64,000 nt of DNA from Candidatus Frankia alpina (GTDB lineage: Bacteria > Actinomycetota > Actinomycetes > Frankiales > Frankiaceae). The notes beneath the pieces were generated by a model. That model ran no database searches, had not been told where the DNA came from, and was given only the letters and a program-made list of their open reading frames with translations. Position numbers and translations under genes: made by a program. The first letter of the stretch is position 1. Each line of letters starts with the position of its first letter. This document shows, piece by piece, positions 16,489 through 29,406 of this stretch. The stretch is from contig NZ_CADCWT010000004.1 of the NCBI RefSeq assembly GCF_902806485.1, positions 1 to 64,000 on the forward strand. The letters are read 5' to 3'.

Positions 16489-19404
16489 TCAGTTCACTCC
16501 GCAGAATCGATGCGGCGCGGTCCCGCTCGCCTTGAGTTCCAGGGTGCCCTGCGCCTTGCCGCGGATTCCGCCCCCCGGCATGGCGATGTGCACCGCCGCG
16601 AGATCCTTCAGCGGACCGCTGGTGAACTTCACGTCGCCGATCACATTCCCGCCGTCGTTGCCGGCCACCATGGTGATCGTGTACTGACCGGCTGTGCCGT
16701 CCCAGGTGTAGGCGCCGGGCGCGCGTTCGACCACCAGCACCCCGACCACCTCCTTGGACAGCTTGATCGGGTTAGCGCTGGTGACCAGGCTGCACTTCCA
16801 GCTGCCGTCGATCATCGCCTTACCGGTGAGGGCATCCGGGTTGGTCGTCGCCGGGGTGGACGACGCGTCGGCCGTCGGGGACGAGGCGACCGTCCCGCCA
16901 CCCGCGCCGCCGCCCCCACGCAACAGGACGTAGCCACCGACCGCCAGCAGCGCCACGACCAGCGCCACCGCCAGCGGGCCGATCCAGCCCTGCCGGAGCC
17001 AGGCCAGCATGTCCTCGGGCGGCGGCTCGTCGTGGGGCACTGCCCCCCGGCGGTCGGTCGGTTCCAGCAGGCCCGAGGACGTCGCCCCGCGTGCGGACCG
17101 ACCCTGCGGGCCCACATGGCCGCCGCCCGAACGGCCGCCATCGGCCTCACCTCGCCGGCCCGCGGCGCGACGGGCTCCCGGCCCGGTCGCACTGCCCCGG
17201 GCCGCCCGGTCGGCCGTGCGCCGCCGCCGCTCGCCGGTGTCGGCGCGGCCGTTCTCGGCCGCGCGGCCGTCGGCGGTCGCCCGACCCCCGGAAGGGGCGG
17301 AGACCGGTTGCAGGCTGTTGGTGTCGGTCACCGGATTCGGCGTGCGGCGCCGATCGGCCGGCACGCTGCGCCCATTCGGCTTTCGCACGCTTCGCGAGGG
17401 CTGCCAGCCACTGTCGTCATCCCCCGCCGGGCCCGCGGCGGTCCCCCGCCCCCGCCCGGATGCGCGCCGGGTGACCAGGGAGGTCATCTCGGACGGCGTC
17501 TCGGGCCGGCGGCCGGTCGGTCCGGCCGCGCCGACGCCGCGCCCGCCGGCCTCGCCGGGCTGCCCAGGACCGCCGGCGGGCGGCCCGGCGGGGGCCGGTG
17601 CGTCCGGCCGGACCGTCGTCATCGTCTCCTCGACCCGCCGCGTGGGCGGGCCACCGGCTCGCATGCCCACCGGGGCGACGTCCGGCGCGGCCGGGGCCCC
17701 TGACCGGTCCGCGCCCGTCGGGTCCCCCATCCGCACGGGCGGGACGGGACGTTCCCTCGCCTGCAGCGCCGCGGGCGCGCGCCAGCCCGTCCCGGCTTCC
17801 CCGGCTCCGGTCTCACGGCGGCGACCCCCTGTCGGCAGTGGCCCCGACAGGGGGTCGTCCCGGCCAGCGAGCGCCCCGGGGATGCCGGGCGGCGGAAGCG
17901 GGCGGACGAAGCTACCGGTGTCGGTCAGCGGGTTGCGCCAGCCCGAACCACCGGCCGCACCATCCTGGGCCTCCCAGGAGCGTTCCGGCCGAGCGGTCGG
18001 CGTCACGGTGGCAGCGGACCGGCCGCGACCACCCGCGGGCTCCCGTGCGTTCTCGCCGGCAGGTCCCAACGGGACCGGCGGGACCTGCGGCCCCACACCG
18101 GCGCCGTGAACCGGGCCAGGGCCCGAGCGATCGTGGATCCCCCCGCCGGCGGGTGCGGGCGCCGCACCGGCCAGCAATCGCCCGCCGGACGCTGGGCCGC
18201 GCGTCCCGGGGTTACCCGAACGGCCGGCGCCCGCGGCCCCCGGAGCGGACTGCCGCAGGGCGGGGTAGGCCTCCACCCCACCGAAGCCGCGCGGCGGCAC
18301 CGAGGGGTACTCGGCGGCCTGTCCGTTTGTCCCCCGGCCGGCGCCCTGGGCCGGGTCGGCCGTGGGCGACACCGGCAGCCGCAGCCTCGGCGAGCTGTGG
18401 CCGTTCCACGAATCTGTCTGCCGAGGGGCTTCCCGCCCGCCCGCCGACCCGGCGGGCGTGGCGGCGGGCGGATTGGCTCCGCCGGGCGGCCCGTAGCCGT
18501 CGGGGCTGGTCCAACCCGTGCCGCGGCCGCCGGGCGCCGCCGGCCAGGCCGGCCGCGGGCCAGCGCCGGTCACGCCGAAGCCGTCCGGCCCCACCCGCGG
18601 CTCCAGCCCGGGGCGCGGCTTGGGCGCCCGCGTCGGCGCGAACGCCGCATCGGTTGGCCGGCCGGTCGTTCCCGGTGGCGCGGGCGGGGCGGCGGCGGCG
18701 GGCGAGGAAAAACCAGGGGACACAGAAGAGCCCGAGGGTGCGACCGGCGGGTACGCGGTCTGCTGCGGTGCCAGCACCGGTTGGGGCGCCTGGGGATGGG
18801 ACGACAGCGGGATCGGACCCGTACGGGACCCGGTCGCGGGGACTGGGCGGGCGGAGATGGGGAAACCGCCGGTGAACGGGTCGGTGTAGCCGCCGGGGGC
18901 GCGGTCCGCCGCGGGTGCGGCGAGCCGCGGTGAGTCGTCGACGCGCACCGAGTCGGCGGACGGGCCACCCCATGCCTGCTGGCCACCGGGCCCGGTCCGA
19001 CCACCGACCGCCGGTGCCCCAAATCGGTCGACGCCCGCATCCGGACGGCCGGGGGCGCCGGCCGCAGCAGTGCCCACGGGTGCGGCCGGCGCCAGGGGCG
19101 ACATCGACGGCAGGTTGGCCATCGACCGGGAGCCGTTCGGCGGAACCGCATCGACCGGAGGAGCCACGAAGATCGCCAAAGATCCGCCGCCGGGCCGCGG
19201 CGCCGGACCATCCCAGGTACTGGTCACATCGAAGGGGTCGGCACGGCGCGGCAACCCGGCGGGCGGCATCGCGCCGGCGGACTGCGGCGCGGCGGATGGG
19301 CGGGGTTCGGGCTCGCCGACCCGTTCGACGGCGAAGAAGTCGTCGTCGCGGCGGGGCGCAGCCGGCGGAACCGGCCCGTTCACATCGGCATCGTGGGTCG
19401 TCAC
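16489..19404 (-). CDS. Large proline-rich single-pass membrane protein, unknown function
   Basis: 971 residues, not recognised. Residues 1 to ~805 are Pro/Gly/Ala/Arg-rich, low complexity and probably disordered in the cytoplasm. One membrane segment follows (GWIGPLAVALVVALLAVGGYVLL), then a linker of Ser/Thr/Pro and an extracytoplasmic domain of ~120 residues. That domain has beta-rich sequence and two cysteines (SWKCSLVTS near its start, FCGVN at the end) that could form a disulfide. GTG at 19404 follows a GGGGGGC stretch. The overall plan resembles the products at 19793-21298 and 46062-47447. A signalling, secretion or cell-wall role is possible but not shown. Confidence 0.75.
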   Translation of the reverse strand: MTTHDADVNGPVPPAAPRRDDDFFAVERVGEPEPRPSAAPQSAGAMPPAGLPRRADPFDVTSTWDGPAPRPGGGSLAIFVAPPVDAVPPNGSRSMANLPSMSPLAPAAPVGTAAAGAPGRPDAGVDRFGAPAVGGRTGPGGQQAWGGPSADSVRVDDSPRLAAPAADRAPGGYTDPFTGGFPISARPVPATGSRTGPIPLSSHPQAPQPVLAPQQTAYPPVAPSGSSVSPGFSSPAAAAPPAPPGTTGRPTDAAFAPTRAPKPRPGLEPRVGPDGFGVTGAGPRPAWPAAPGGRGTGWTSPDGYGPPGGANPPAATPAGSAGGREAPRQTDSWNGHSSPRLRLPVSPTADPAQGAGRGTNGQAAEYPSVPPRGFGGVEAYPALRQSAPGAAGAGRSGNPGTRGPASGGRLLAGAAPAPAGGGIHDRSGPGPVHGAGVGPQVPPVPLGPAGENAREPAGGRGRSAATVTPTARPERSWEAQDGAAGGSGWRNPLTDTGSFVRPLPPPGIPGALAGRDDPLSGPLPTGGRRRETGAGEAGTGWRAPAALQARERPVPPVRMGDPTGADRSGAPAAPDVAPVGMRAGGPPTRRVEETMTTVRPDAPAPAGPPAGGPGQPGEAGGRGVGAAGPTGRRPETPSEMTSLVTRRASGRGRGTAAGPAGDDDSGWQPSRSVRKPNGRSVPADRRRTPNPVTDTNSLQPVSAPSGGRATADGRAAENGRADTGERRRRTADRAARGSATGPGARRAAGRRGEADGGRSGGGHVGPQGRSARGATSSGLLEPTDRRGAVPHDEPPPEDMLAWLRQGWIGPLAVALVVALLAVGGYVLLRGGGGAGGGTVASSPTADASSTPATTNPDALTGKAMIDGSWKCSLVTSANPIKLSKEVVGVLVVERAPGAYTWDGTAGQYTITMVAGNDGGNVIGDVKFTSGPLKDLAAVHIAMPGGGIRGKAQGTLELKASGTAPHRFCGVN

Positions 19405-19792
19405 CGGGCTGCCCCCCGACTCTGGTCGCGTGTGGAGGCAACGGCCGGCTCGAGGCCCTCAGGTCTCGGGCTACAGCGCATGGTCATAGGGCGGCATCTC
19501 CTGCCCCCCAGATCAGCACGATGTGGGCAGCCATCGTGAGGACGTGCATTGTCTGAACCGTGTCGTCGCAACCAGCACCCAGCCAGATCAGTCGGTCGGG
19601 AGCAGCGCCGCTCGAAGACGTGAGATCTCGGCCTGCGGCACACTTCGCCGCCTCGCCGTGATCGGGTAACTATGCACGATGGACGTCCCGACGTACGAGC
19701 GCCAGAAAAGCAATAGCCCTCTGGTTGGTCGCCCACGAGCCCGGAATGATATGTGGTGATAGCTCCGACTAGCCATTGTACACGCGCCGCGG
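19405..19792. other. 388-nt gap with lower GC than its surroundings
   Basis: No confident gene. A 62-codon minus frame at 19588-19776 (ATG, MASRSYHHISFRARG...) has unusually low GC at third positions and no known motif. The stretch holds more A/T than neighbouring DNA and may be the promoter region of the 971-residue protein gene plus decayed sequence. Confidence 0.5.
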
Positions 19793-21298
19793 TCATCGTT
19801 TGTCACGGCAGGCGGCGTACATCTCGCGCACGATCCGCCGTGACGACTCCGACTGGACGCTGGCGCTGAACCGCTTGTACTCCTCCTCCGTGTAGGTGGC
19901 CTCCAGTTTGTCCAGCGTGCAGGTGCAGTAGCCCTCATTGCCGTTGCTGACGTCCAGGCAGGAGCCGAGATACGCCTCCCGGACGGCCTTGGCATAGTGG
20001 CCCTTGCCTGCTGCCGCGGCGCCCACGGCCGACCCGCCGTCCGATCCGCCTCCGCCGAGCGCGAGGAATCCCGCGACACCAAGGCCCACGCAGACCAGTA
20101 CGACGATGGCCGCGATCAGCAACGGGGGACGCTCGCGGGCCTGCCGGAGCAACCCGCCGACGCGCCCGGCCAGCCCACCCGCGCTGGCCGGGCCGTCCAC
20201 CGCCGACGCCGGCCCACGCGGTCCCGACGGCGCCCAGCCGGACTCGGGCTCATCGTCGAGCCCCCGTCCGAGGGAAGGCCGCCTGCCGCGGGACGGCTCC
20301 CCGTAGCGGTCGGATCCGTCGTAGCGGTCGGACTCGTCGTAGCGGTCGGACTCGTCGTAGCCGTCGGACTCGTCGTAGCCGTCGGACTCGTCGTAGCCGT
20401 CGGACTCGTCGTAGCCGTCGGACTCGTCGTAGCCGTCGGACTCGTCGTAGCCGTCGGACTCGTCGTCGAAATCGTCCTCCCAGTCCGCCACGCCGGCGGC
20501 CCGCGCCGGGGGCGCACTCCCACCCGTCGTCGCGCTGACCCGACGGATCTCACCGGTCGAGTCGACGTCGTCCCGGCCCCCCGGCACGGCGCCGGTGGGC
20601 CCGGCCGTGCCAGCACCGGCGGTGCCCGCACGGGTGACCCCGGTGGCCGCAGTCGGGGCGGTCCCGCGGAGCGGGGCGCTCTGGTCACGCGCGTCAGCCC
20701 CCGGCGCGGTGCCCGCCGACGTCCACTGGACGAACTGCCCGGTGCCGCCGTAGGACGCCAGTTCCCCCGTCGCCGCACCGGCGCCGGCAGCTGGGTCGCC
20801 ACCACCACCCGCGCCGAGGCGACCTGCCGGATTCGCCCCGCCCGCCGGACCCGCGCCACCGACCGGGCCGGCGTCCCCGATCAGGCCACGAACGGCCGGC
20901 GGATCCACATCGGCCGGCGGGTCGGCCGCGACCAACCCGCCGGGACGGGATGTCCCGGGACGGATCTCGTGCCGCACCGCGGCGGGCGCCCCGAACGCCG
21001 CACCACACGCTGGGGCGGCGCCACGCCCGCCGCCCGGCTGACCATCCGGTTCGGACCCGCCACCCGGACCTGGGTGAGCCGAGGGGCCCGCCGTCGCAGC
21101 GCGGGGAAGGCCGCCGGTGCGCGCCTCCCCGCCGCCGGGCGAGACCGCGTCGGCGGTGCCGGCCATCTGCGACCGCGCCGTATCGCCATCGGAGCTGGCC
21201 GCGGGCATGGCGGATGACGGCTGCCAGGTCTGGGCGGCTTCATCCCAGAGGTAGGCGCCGTCATCGCTGACCCAGCGGCCGTGCTCGTCGAGGCGCAT
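19793..21298 (-). CDS. Proline-rich single-pass membrane protein with DESDGY repeats and Cys-rich C-terminus
   Basis: 501 residues, not recognised as a named family. The N-terminus has an aromatic WVSDDGAYLWDEAAQTWQP motif, common at the ends of actinobacterial membrane proteins. A Gly/Pro/Ala-rich region follows, then nine tandem acidic-Tyr hexapeptides (DESDGY and variants), one membrane segment (LLIAAIVVLVCVGLGVAGFLAL) and an outside domain of ~75 residues with SCLDVSNGNEGYCTCTLDKLE and a late Cys. The C-x9-C-x-C spacing suggests disulfides or metal. It lies downstream of guaB and guaB3 on the same strand, 190 nt after guaB3. Confidence 0.75.
   Translation of the reverse strand: MRLDEHGRWVSDDGAYLWDEAAQTWQPSSAMPAASSDGDTARSQMAGTADAVSPGGGEARTGGLPRAATAGPSAHPGPGGGSEPDGQPGGGRGAAPACGAAFGAPAAVRHEIRPGTSRPGGLVAADPPADVDPPAVRGLIGDAGPVGGAGPAGGANPAGRLGAGGGGDPAAGAGAATGELASYGGTGQFVQWTSAGTAPGADARDQSAPLRGTAPTAATGVTRAGTAGAGTAGPTGAVPGGRDDVDSTGEIRRVSATTGGSAPPARAAGVADWEDDFDDESDGYDESDGYDESDGYDESDGYDESDGYDESDGYDESDRYDESDRYDGSDRYGEPSRGRRPSLGRGLDDEPESGWAPSGPRGPASAVDGPASAGGLAGRVGGLLRQARERPPLLIAAIVVLVCVGLGVAGFLALGGGGSDGGSAVGAAAAGKGHYAKAVREAYLGSCLDVSNGNEGYCTCTLDKLEATYTEEEYKRFSASVQSESSRRIVREMYAACRDKR
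20303..20464 (-). repeat. 9 x 18-bp in-frame tandem repeat
   Basis: Nine consecutive 18-nt units inside the 501-residue protein gene: six perfect copies coding DESDGY, two coding DESDRY and one coding DGSDRY. The near-identity at DNA level indicates recent slippage or unequal exchange, so copy number is likely to vary between strains. Confidence 0.95.
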
Positions 21299-21488
21299 CT
21301 GTCGTCCTTCGTGCCGGAGACGGACGCTCCCAGGGTGCCATGTCCACCGTGGCTCCGGATCGGCCGGGTACCGCCGCCACCGTCGGGCCGTGGACTGTTC
21401 CGTCCGAATCGGGTATCGGCGCGCATCGCACGGCCGAGCGCCGCCGTGACGGCCATGGCCACCACCCGCGGCAGCGACCCCGGGCCGG

Positions 21489-22619
21489 TCAGGATGCGGC
21501 GGTCACCATGATCTCGGCCTTCTGGAACTCCTTGAGGGTTGCGTACCCCGTCGTCGCCATTGCGGTGCGAAGACCGCCGGCCAGGTTGAGCAGGCCCGTT
21601 CCGGTGGCCGCGCCGGGCCCTGTGACGATCTGCGCCAGGGTGCCCGTCGGGGGGACCGGTGCCCACCGGCCACGGGGAAGGTCGGAGTGCAGCACGTCCA
21701 TCGGCCACATCCCGCCCTGTCCCGGCGCGTCCCACGCCGCCGCCAGCGCCGCATCCACCATGACCGCGTCGGCGCCGCAGGCGATCGCCTTCGCGAGGTC
21801 ACCGCCGGTCTGCAGGTCGCCGTGCGCGACGACGTGGACGTAGCGGCCGCCCGACTCGTCCAGGTAGCGCATCCGGGCTCCCGCGGCGTCCGCGATGGCG
21901 GTGGCGAGCGGGACTCCCACACCGAGCACGTCGTGGGTCCGGTCACCCAGGCCCGAACCGACGCCGACGATGACGCCGGCGGCGCCGGTTCGCATCAGGT
22001 GCAGGGCGGTCGAGAACGACGCGCACCCGCCGACCAGCACCGGTACGTCCAGCTCACCGATGAACCGCTTGAGGTTGAGGGGCTCGCTGCGGCGGGACTG
22101 GTGCTCGGCGGAGACCGCCGTGCCGTGGATGACCAACAGGTCGACGCCGGCCGCCAGCACGTGCTGGCTGAGCGCCCGCACCTTCTGCGGGCGCAGCGCC
22201 GCGGCGACGACCACCCCGGCGTCGCGCAGCTCGCCGAGACGCTGCGTGATGAGCTCCGGACGCACCGGGGACTCGTACAGCGCGCGCAGCCGTTCCGTCG
22301 CCGCCGGATGGCCCTCCTTGGCGCCGATCTCGCCGAGTTCGGCGATGTGGTTCTCCGGCTGGTCGTACCGGGTCCACAGCCCCTCGACATGCAGGACGCC
22401 GAGGCCGCCGAGCCGGCCGAGCGCGATCGCCGACGCCGGCGAGGTGACGGCGTCGGCGGCAGCCGCCACCAGCGGCAGGTCGAAGCGGTAGGCGTCGATC
22501 TCCCAGGCCAGCGAGACGTCCTGCGGGTCCCGGGTACGACGCGACGGGACGATGCCGACGGCGTCGAGACCGTACGCGACCCGCGCGCTCTTGCCGATAC
22601 CGATCTCGACTTCTGCCAC
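21489..22619 (-). CDS. guaB3: IMP dehydrogenase-related protein, GuaB3 family
   Basis: 376 residues of the TIM-barrel IMPDH/GMP reductase superfamily, without CBS domains. It opens VEIGIGKSARVAYGLDAVGIVPSRRTRDPQDV, the usual start of the actinobacterial GuaB3 group. It has the VGVGSGLG phosphate loop but lacks the catalytic GSICTT cysteine of true IMPDH at that place, so enzymatic IMPDH activity is doubtful. The GTG at 22619 follows GGAGG with 8-nt spacing; longer frames upstream are not family-like. It is downstream of guaB on the same strand. Confidence 0.9.
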   Translation of the reverse strand: MAEVEIGIGKSARVAYGLDAVGIVPSRRTRDPQDVSLAWEIDAYRFDLPLVAAAADAVTSPASAIALGRLGGLGVLHVEGLWTRYDQPENHIAELGEIGAKEGHPAATERLRALYESPVRPELITQRLGELRDAGVVVAAALRPQKVRALSQHVLAAGVDLLVIHGTAVSAEHQSRRSEPLNLKRFIGELDVPVLVGGCASFSTALHLMRTGAAGVIVGVGSGLGDRTHDVLGVGVPLATAIADAAGARMRYLDESGGRYVHVVAHGDLQTGGDLAKAIACGADAVMVDAALAAAWDAPGQGGMWPMDVLHSDLPRGRWAPVPPTGTLAQIVTGPGAATGTGLLNLAGGLRTAMATTGYATLKEFQKAEIMVTAAS

Positions 22620-22927
22620 TGCTGGCGCCTCCTGGTTCGGCCGGCGGGCTCGCGCCGGCCGGACACTGACGTACCTGCTCCGGGTCGTCCGCGCCGACCC
22701 GGCCGCTGAAACCCGAATGCCGGTGACCGGGATCGCCGGTGGCCGGTGGCCGGGACAGCCTGCGGTGACGGCGGGCATACCGCAGGCGAGGGCATCCACG
22801 GCGGCATCGAGCGGGCCCGGGGTGCACACGGTGCCACGATCAGCCCGAAGGGGCGGCCGCCGCCCGCGGACACGAGCGAGCCGGCCCGAGCCGGGCTGCG
22901 CCGCCCCGGCGCGGCGCGCTCGCCGGT
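22620..22927. other. 308-nt spacer between guaB and guaB3
   Basis: Noncoding and very GC-rich. It holds a hairpin of ccggc/gccgg arms around 22637-22660, just before the guaB3 ribosome binding site, and no other clear element. It could contain a terminator or separate promoter for guaB3. Confidence 0.4.
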
Positions 22928-24929
<2,002 letters not shown>

Positions 24930-25337
24930 GTGAGCGACGAGCCTGTCGACCCCTTCGCGGGTGACCCCGAGGATCCGGCCGCCGAGCTCGCGCGCCTCGA
25001 CTCTGTCGACGACCTCGACCTGCTCGAACCGCTGTCCTTGCACGAGCGGGAGGAGGTCCTCGCCGAGCTGGGAGACCTCGACGTCTTCCGCACGCTGCTC
25101 GAGCCGCGCGGCTACCGCGGCCTTGTCGTCGACTGCGAGGGCTGCGCCGAGCCCCACTACTTCGACTGGGAGCTGCTGGCCGGCAACCTGCGCAACCTCC
25201 TCAACGAGGGCCGGACACGCGTCCACGAGCCGGCCTTCTCCCCCGACCCCTCGTGCTACGTGAGCTGGGAATACGCCCGCGGCTTCGCCGATGGCGTGTA
25301 CGAAGCGTCAGCCGCTTCGGAGGCCGACTCCCGCTGA
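24930..25337 (+). CDS. DUF5319-like conserved actinobacterial protein
   Basis: 135 acidic residues matching the small conserved protein often found beside guaB in actinobacteria. Visible features are an Asp/Glu-rich first half (EELGDLDVFR-type helices), then VVDCEGCAEPHYFDWELLAGNLRNLL, where CxxC with a nearby His could bind a metal, and a conserved WEYARGFADG near the end. Function is unknown. The GTG at 24930 fits a leaderless start: a TAGCGT box lies at 24917-24922. A GTG at 24921 would add three residues but falls inside that box. Confidence 0.75.
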   Translation: MSDEPVDPFAGDPEDPAAELARLDSVDDLDLLEPLSLHEREEVLAELGDLDVFRTLLEPRGYRGLVVDCEGCAEPHYFDWELLAGNLRNLLNEGRTRVHEPAFSPDPSCYVSWEYARGFADGVYEASAASEADSR

Positions 25338-25519
25338 CCGCCCGGCCGCGGCCCGGCCGGCAGCGGAGCCCCGCGGTCGCGTGGCTGCCTCCGCTCGTCC
25401 CGTCGCGCCCGCCATCGCCAGGGGTGTGGTCGGCGGCGTGCCTGCGGCGAACCACTTGCCCACTGCAGCTCGCCGGTGCCGCGCGCCCCCTCATCCCCCG
25501 CCGCCACTACGACTTTCGG

Positions 25520-25559
25520 GCCAGCCCGGACTGTCCGTTCCCGGACAGTCCGGGCTGGC
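25520..25559. terminator. 18-bp perfect inverted repeat downstream of the DUF5319-like gene
   Basis: gccagcccggactgtccg (25520-25537) pairs perfectly with cggacagtccgggctggc (25542-25559) around a 4-nt loop. It lies 183 nt after the DUF5319-like stop. There is no clear T-run, so it could be a terminator of the T-less actinobacterial kind or a structured RNA element. Confidence 0.6.
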
Positions 25560-25572
25560 GACCGGTACCACC

Positions 25573-25604
25573 CGCCCCATTGGCATGTCTCTGCCATTGG
25601 GGCG
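25573..25604. other. Second inverted repeat, 13 bp with one mismatch
   Basis: cgccccattggca (25573-25585) and tgccattggggcg (25592-25604) form a hairpin with a six-base loop, 13 nt after the first one. Tandem hairpins in a gene-free region may be a double terminator or part of an RNA upstream of whiB. Confidence 0.6.
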
Positions 25605-26124
25605 CCCCGGCCTGCGGCCCCGTCCACGAGATCCCCATCGTCGGATCCGTTCGGTTCGCCCGATCCATTCTGGTGATGCTGGTGCTCGGTGATGCTGGTG
25701 CGGACCGGCGAGCCCCCGTGCCGCCGCGCCGCTCCGGGCCCTCGTCACCCCGAGTCCGGCGTTCACCCGCGATCCTCCCGGCCTCTGGCCGTGTGACCAG
25801 GCGATCGTCGGGGTAGGCGAACCATCGTCCACAAAGTTGTCCGCCGGACCCGCGGACTCGACGTCCCTGCCGAGCCGGGGCCCGCTCGGGCAACCGGGCG
25901 CACCCACCGGATGTCGGGAGGGGGCGACCGGGCGCGGGAACCGGCAGAGGGCACGTGGACCCGCGCCGCGTCCAGGCGGGGCTGTGCCAGCACGGCGCAC
26001 CGGACCTGACGGCCGTCGACGCGGGGCCGCCCGGGTGAATTTTTCAAGATCGCCAAAAGGGTGACCGGTACTACGGTGAGCCCGCGGCACTTGCCGCTCA
26101 GGTCTAAAGGGGGGGCGCAGGCCG

Positions 26125-26457
26125 ATGACCGACGTTCGACGACTTCCAGGCCCCGGCGCGGAGAAGTGGGAGTGGCAGCTGCATGGCGCGTGCCGCGGGG
26201 AGAGCACCGAGCTCTTCTTCCACCCGGAGGGCGAACGCGGACCTGCCCGGGCCGCCCGCGAGGCCGCAGCCAAGGCGATATGCGCCCGCTGCCCGGTCAT
26301 CCGCGCCTGCGGGGAGTACGCACTGACCGCCCGGGAGCCCTACGGCGTCTGGGGCGGACTCAGCGAATCGGAACGCGAGGCGATCCTGACCGGCCGCTCG
26401 CGGCGGGGGGTGGCTCGCCGCGTTCCCGCCCGGCCGGGACTCGCGCCGGCCTGCTGA
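26125..26457 (+). CDS. WhiB-family iron-sulfur transcriptional regulator
   Basis: 110 residues. The four [4Fe-4S] cysteines are C23 (HGACRG), C53, C56 and C62 (CARCPVIRAC), followed by the GVWGG turn (74-78) and a basic RSRRGVARR tail that contacts DNA or sigma factor. WhiB proteins sense redox or NO and bind SigA region 4. Length and motif spacing suggest a small WhiB1/WblE-like member, but the subgroup is not certain. The ATG follows a run of seven Gs (AAAGGGGGGG) acting as ribosome binding site. It lies in the guaB-groEL interval, a usual place for such genes. Confidence 0.93.
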   Translation: MTDVRRLPGPGAEKWEWQLHGACRGESTELFFHPEGERGPARAAREAAAKAICARCPVIRACGEYALTAREPYGVWGGLSESEREAILTGRSRRGVARRVPARPGLAPAC

Positions 26458-26649
26458 GCGGCCCGGCGGCAGGTGACGACATGGCCGGACATCTGATCCC
26501 AGCCATGCCGATCACCCGCGACGGGTGAGCGGGCCCGCAGCCAGGTCTCGCCCAGCCGTCGCGGGTGGCACCCCGCGGCGGCCGCTGCTCCTGCTCCGGC
26601 TCGGACACCGTGCCGCGTGCCGCCGGACGAGGGCCCTGGAGACGAAGAC

Positions 26650-26686
26650 GGTCCGGCCGGGCCCCCGAGTGGGGTCCGGCCGGACC
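26650..26686. terminator. Bidirectional terminator between whiB and groEL
   Basis: ggtccggccgggcccc and ggggtccggccggacc (one G-U) form a 16-bp stem with loop cgagt. On the minus strand, a T-rich stretch (GTCTTCGTCTCC) follows, fitting the end of the groES-groEL transcript. Confidence 0.85.
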
Positions 26687-26753
26687 GCTTCGATGCCGCG
26701 GGCGGGGCACCGGCCAGAGTTCGCCCGGCCGGGCCTCGCGGAACCGGCTCCGG

Positions 26754-28833
<2,080 letters not shown>

Positions 28834-28914
28834 GATCGACCTCCCCCTTCCTGCGCTGGATGAGAGAGCGACCCTGGCGGCCTGCCGTCGCGGGTGAACA
28901 GGCGCCTGTTGTCG

Positions 28915-28941
28915 CTGGCACTCTCACGTGCCGAGTGCCAA
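28915..28941. promoter_or_regulatory. CIRCE operator (HrcA binding site)
   Basis: ctggcactc, nine bases, gagtgccaa: an almost perfect match to the CIRCE inverted repeat (consensus TTAGCACTC-N9-GAGTGCTAA). It overlaps the start point region of the groES promoter, 82 nt before the GTG. HrcA is expected to repress the operon until heat shock; hrcA itself is not in the window. Confidence 0.93.
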
Positions 28942-28967
28942 CCTAGCACCCGCACCACACACGTCAA
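28940..28967 (-). promoter_or_regulatory. groES promoter
   Basis: TTGACG (28967-28962), 16-nt spacer, TAGGTT (28945-28940). The CIRCE repeat begins within the -10 box, so HrcA binding would block the RNA polymerase. Confidence 0.8.
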
Positions 28968-29117
28968 CCAACAAGGTTCGGATCTGTCAAGACGACTGTG
29001 GCGCGCGCGCCGCCTGCCCGGCCGCACCGGACGAGTGAACTCGCCCCGGCCCGCTCCCGGTACGCGGCCGCGCAACCGGCCCCGAACAGCTTCGGCCACA
29101 CGGGATTGGACCCGAGC

Positions 29118-29369
29118 ATGATCTGGATGTGGGAGGCCAGGGCGACGCCCGGCCGTCTGGCGGACCTGCGGGACTGGGCGATCGACGCCCTCAGCGGCCG
29201 CGAAGGTGAGGTATATCACAGTGCCCAGTCGGGGGGTGACCTCGTCGTGGTGATCCTTCGGCTGCCCGACGCCGGGCCGGCCGCGGCGCCTCTGCCCGTG
29301 CCACCCGACGGGCTGGTCGCCGGTTCCCCGCACGCCTGGCCGTTCCATCAGGTCCACCCGCACCGCTGA
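29118..29369 (+). CDS. Small conserved actinobacterial protein near groES
   Basis: 83 residues, MIWMWEARATPGRLADLRDWAIDAL..., divergent from groES. Similar small proteins are known beside groES in actinobacteria, but no function is known. There are no membrane segment, cysteines or catalytic motif. The fold looks like one alpha/beta unit (GEVYHSAQSGGDLVVVILRLP), somewhat like an ABM/ferredoxin-type half. The ATG at 29118 is chosen because the 40 residues before it are Arg/Pro-rich and low quality. It converges on the MarR gene, 37 nt away. Confidence 0.65.
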   Translation: MIWMWEARATPGRLADLRDWAIDALSGREGEVYHSAQSGGDLVVVILRLPDAGPAAAPLPVPPDGLVAGSPHAWPFHQVHPHR

Positions 29370-29406
29370 ACCCGCTCGCCTTCACCGGGCCGCCACCATC
29401 CAGCGG

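Larger units (their letters stand above)
25338..26124. other. 787-nt region without a gene
   Basis: No convincing coding frame. It holds two strong inverted repeats (25520-25559 and 25573-25604, listed separately), a short direct repeat of gatgctggtg at 25674-25702, and an A/T-richer patch at 26040-26060 that is probably part of the whiB promoter. The whiB leader may therefore be long. Confidence 0.6.

Noticed and set aside
19588-19776. 62-residue minus-strand ORF in the gap before the DESDGY-repeat gene
   Set aside because: Low GC at third positions, no ribosome site and no motif; kept only as a note in the gap.
20303-20464. Regular 18-bp repeats resembling a CRISPR array
   Set aside because: There are no spacers; the units are contiguous and in frame, coding DESDGY.
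22620-22927. Upstream extension of guaB3 to 22829
   Set aside because: The extra 70 residues are unlike the family and GTG at 22619 has a good GGAGG.
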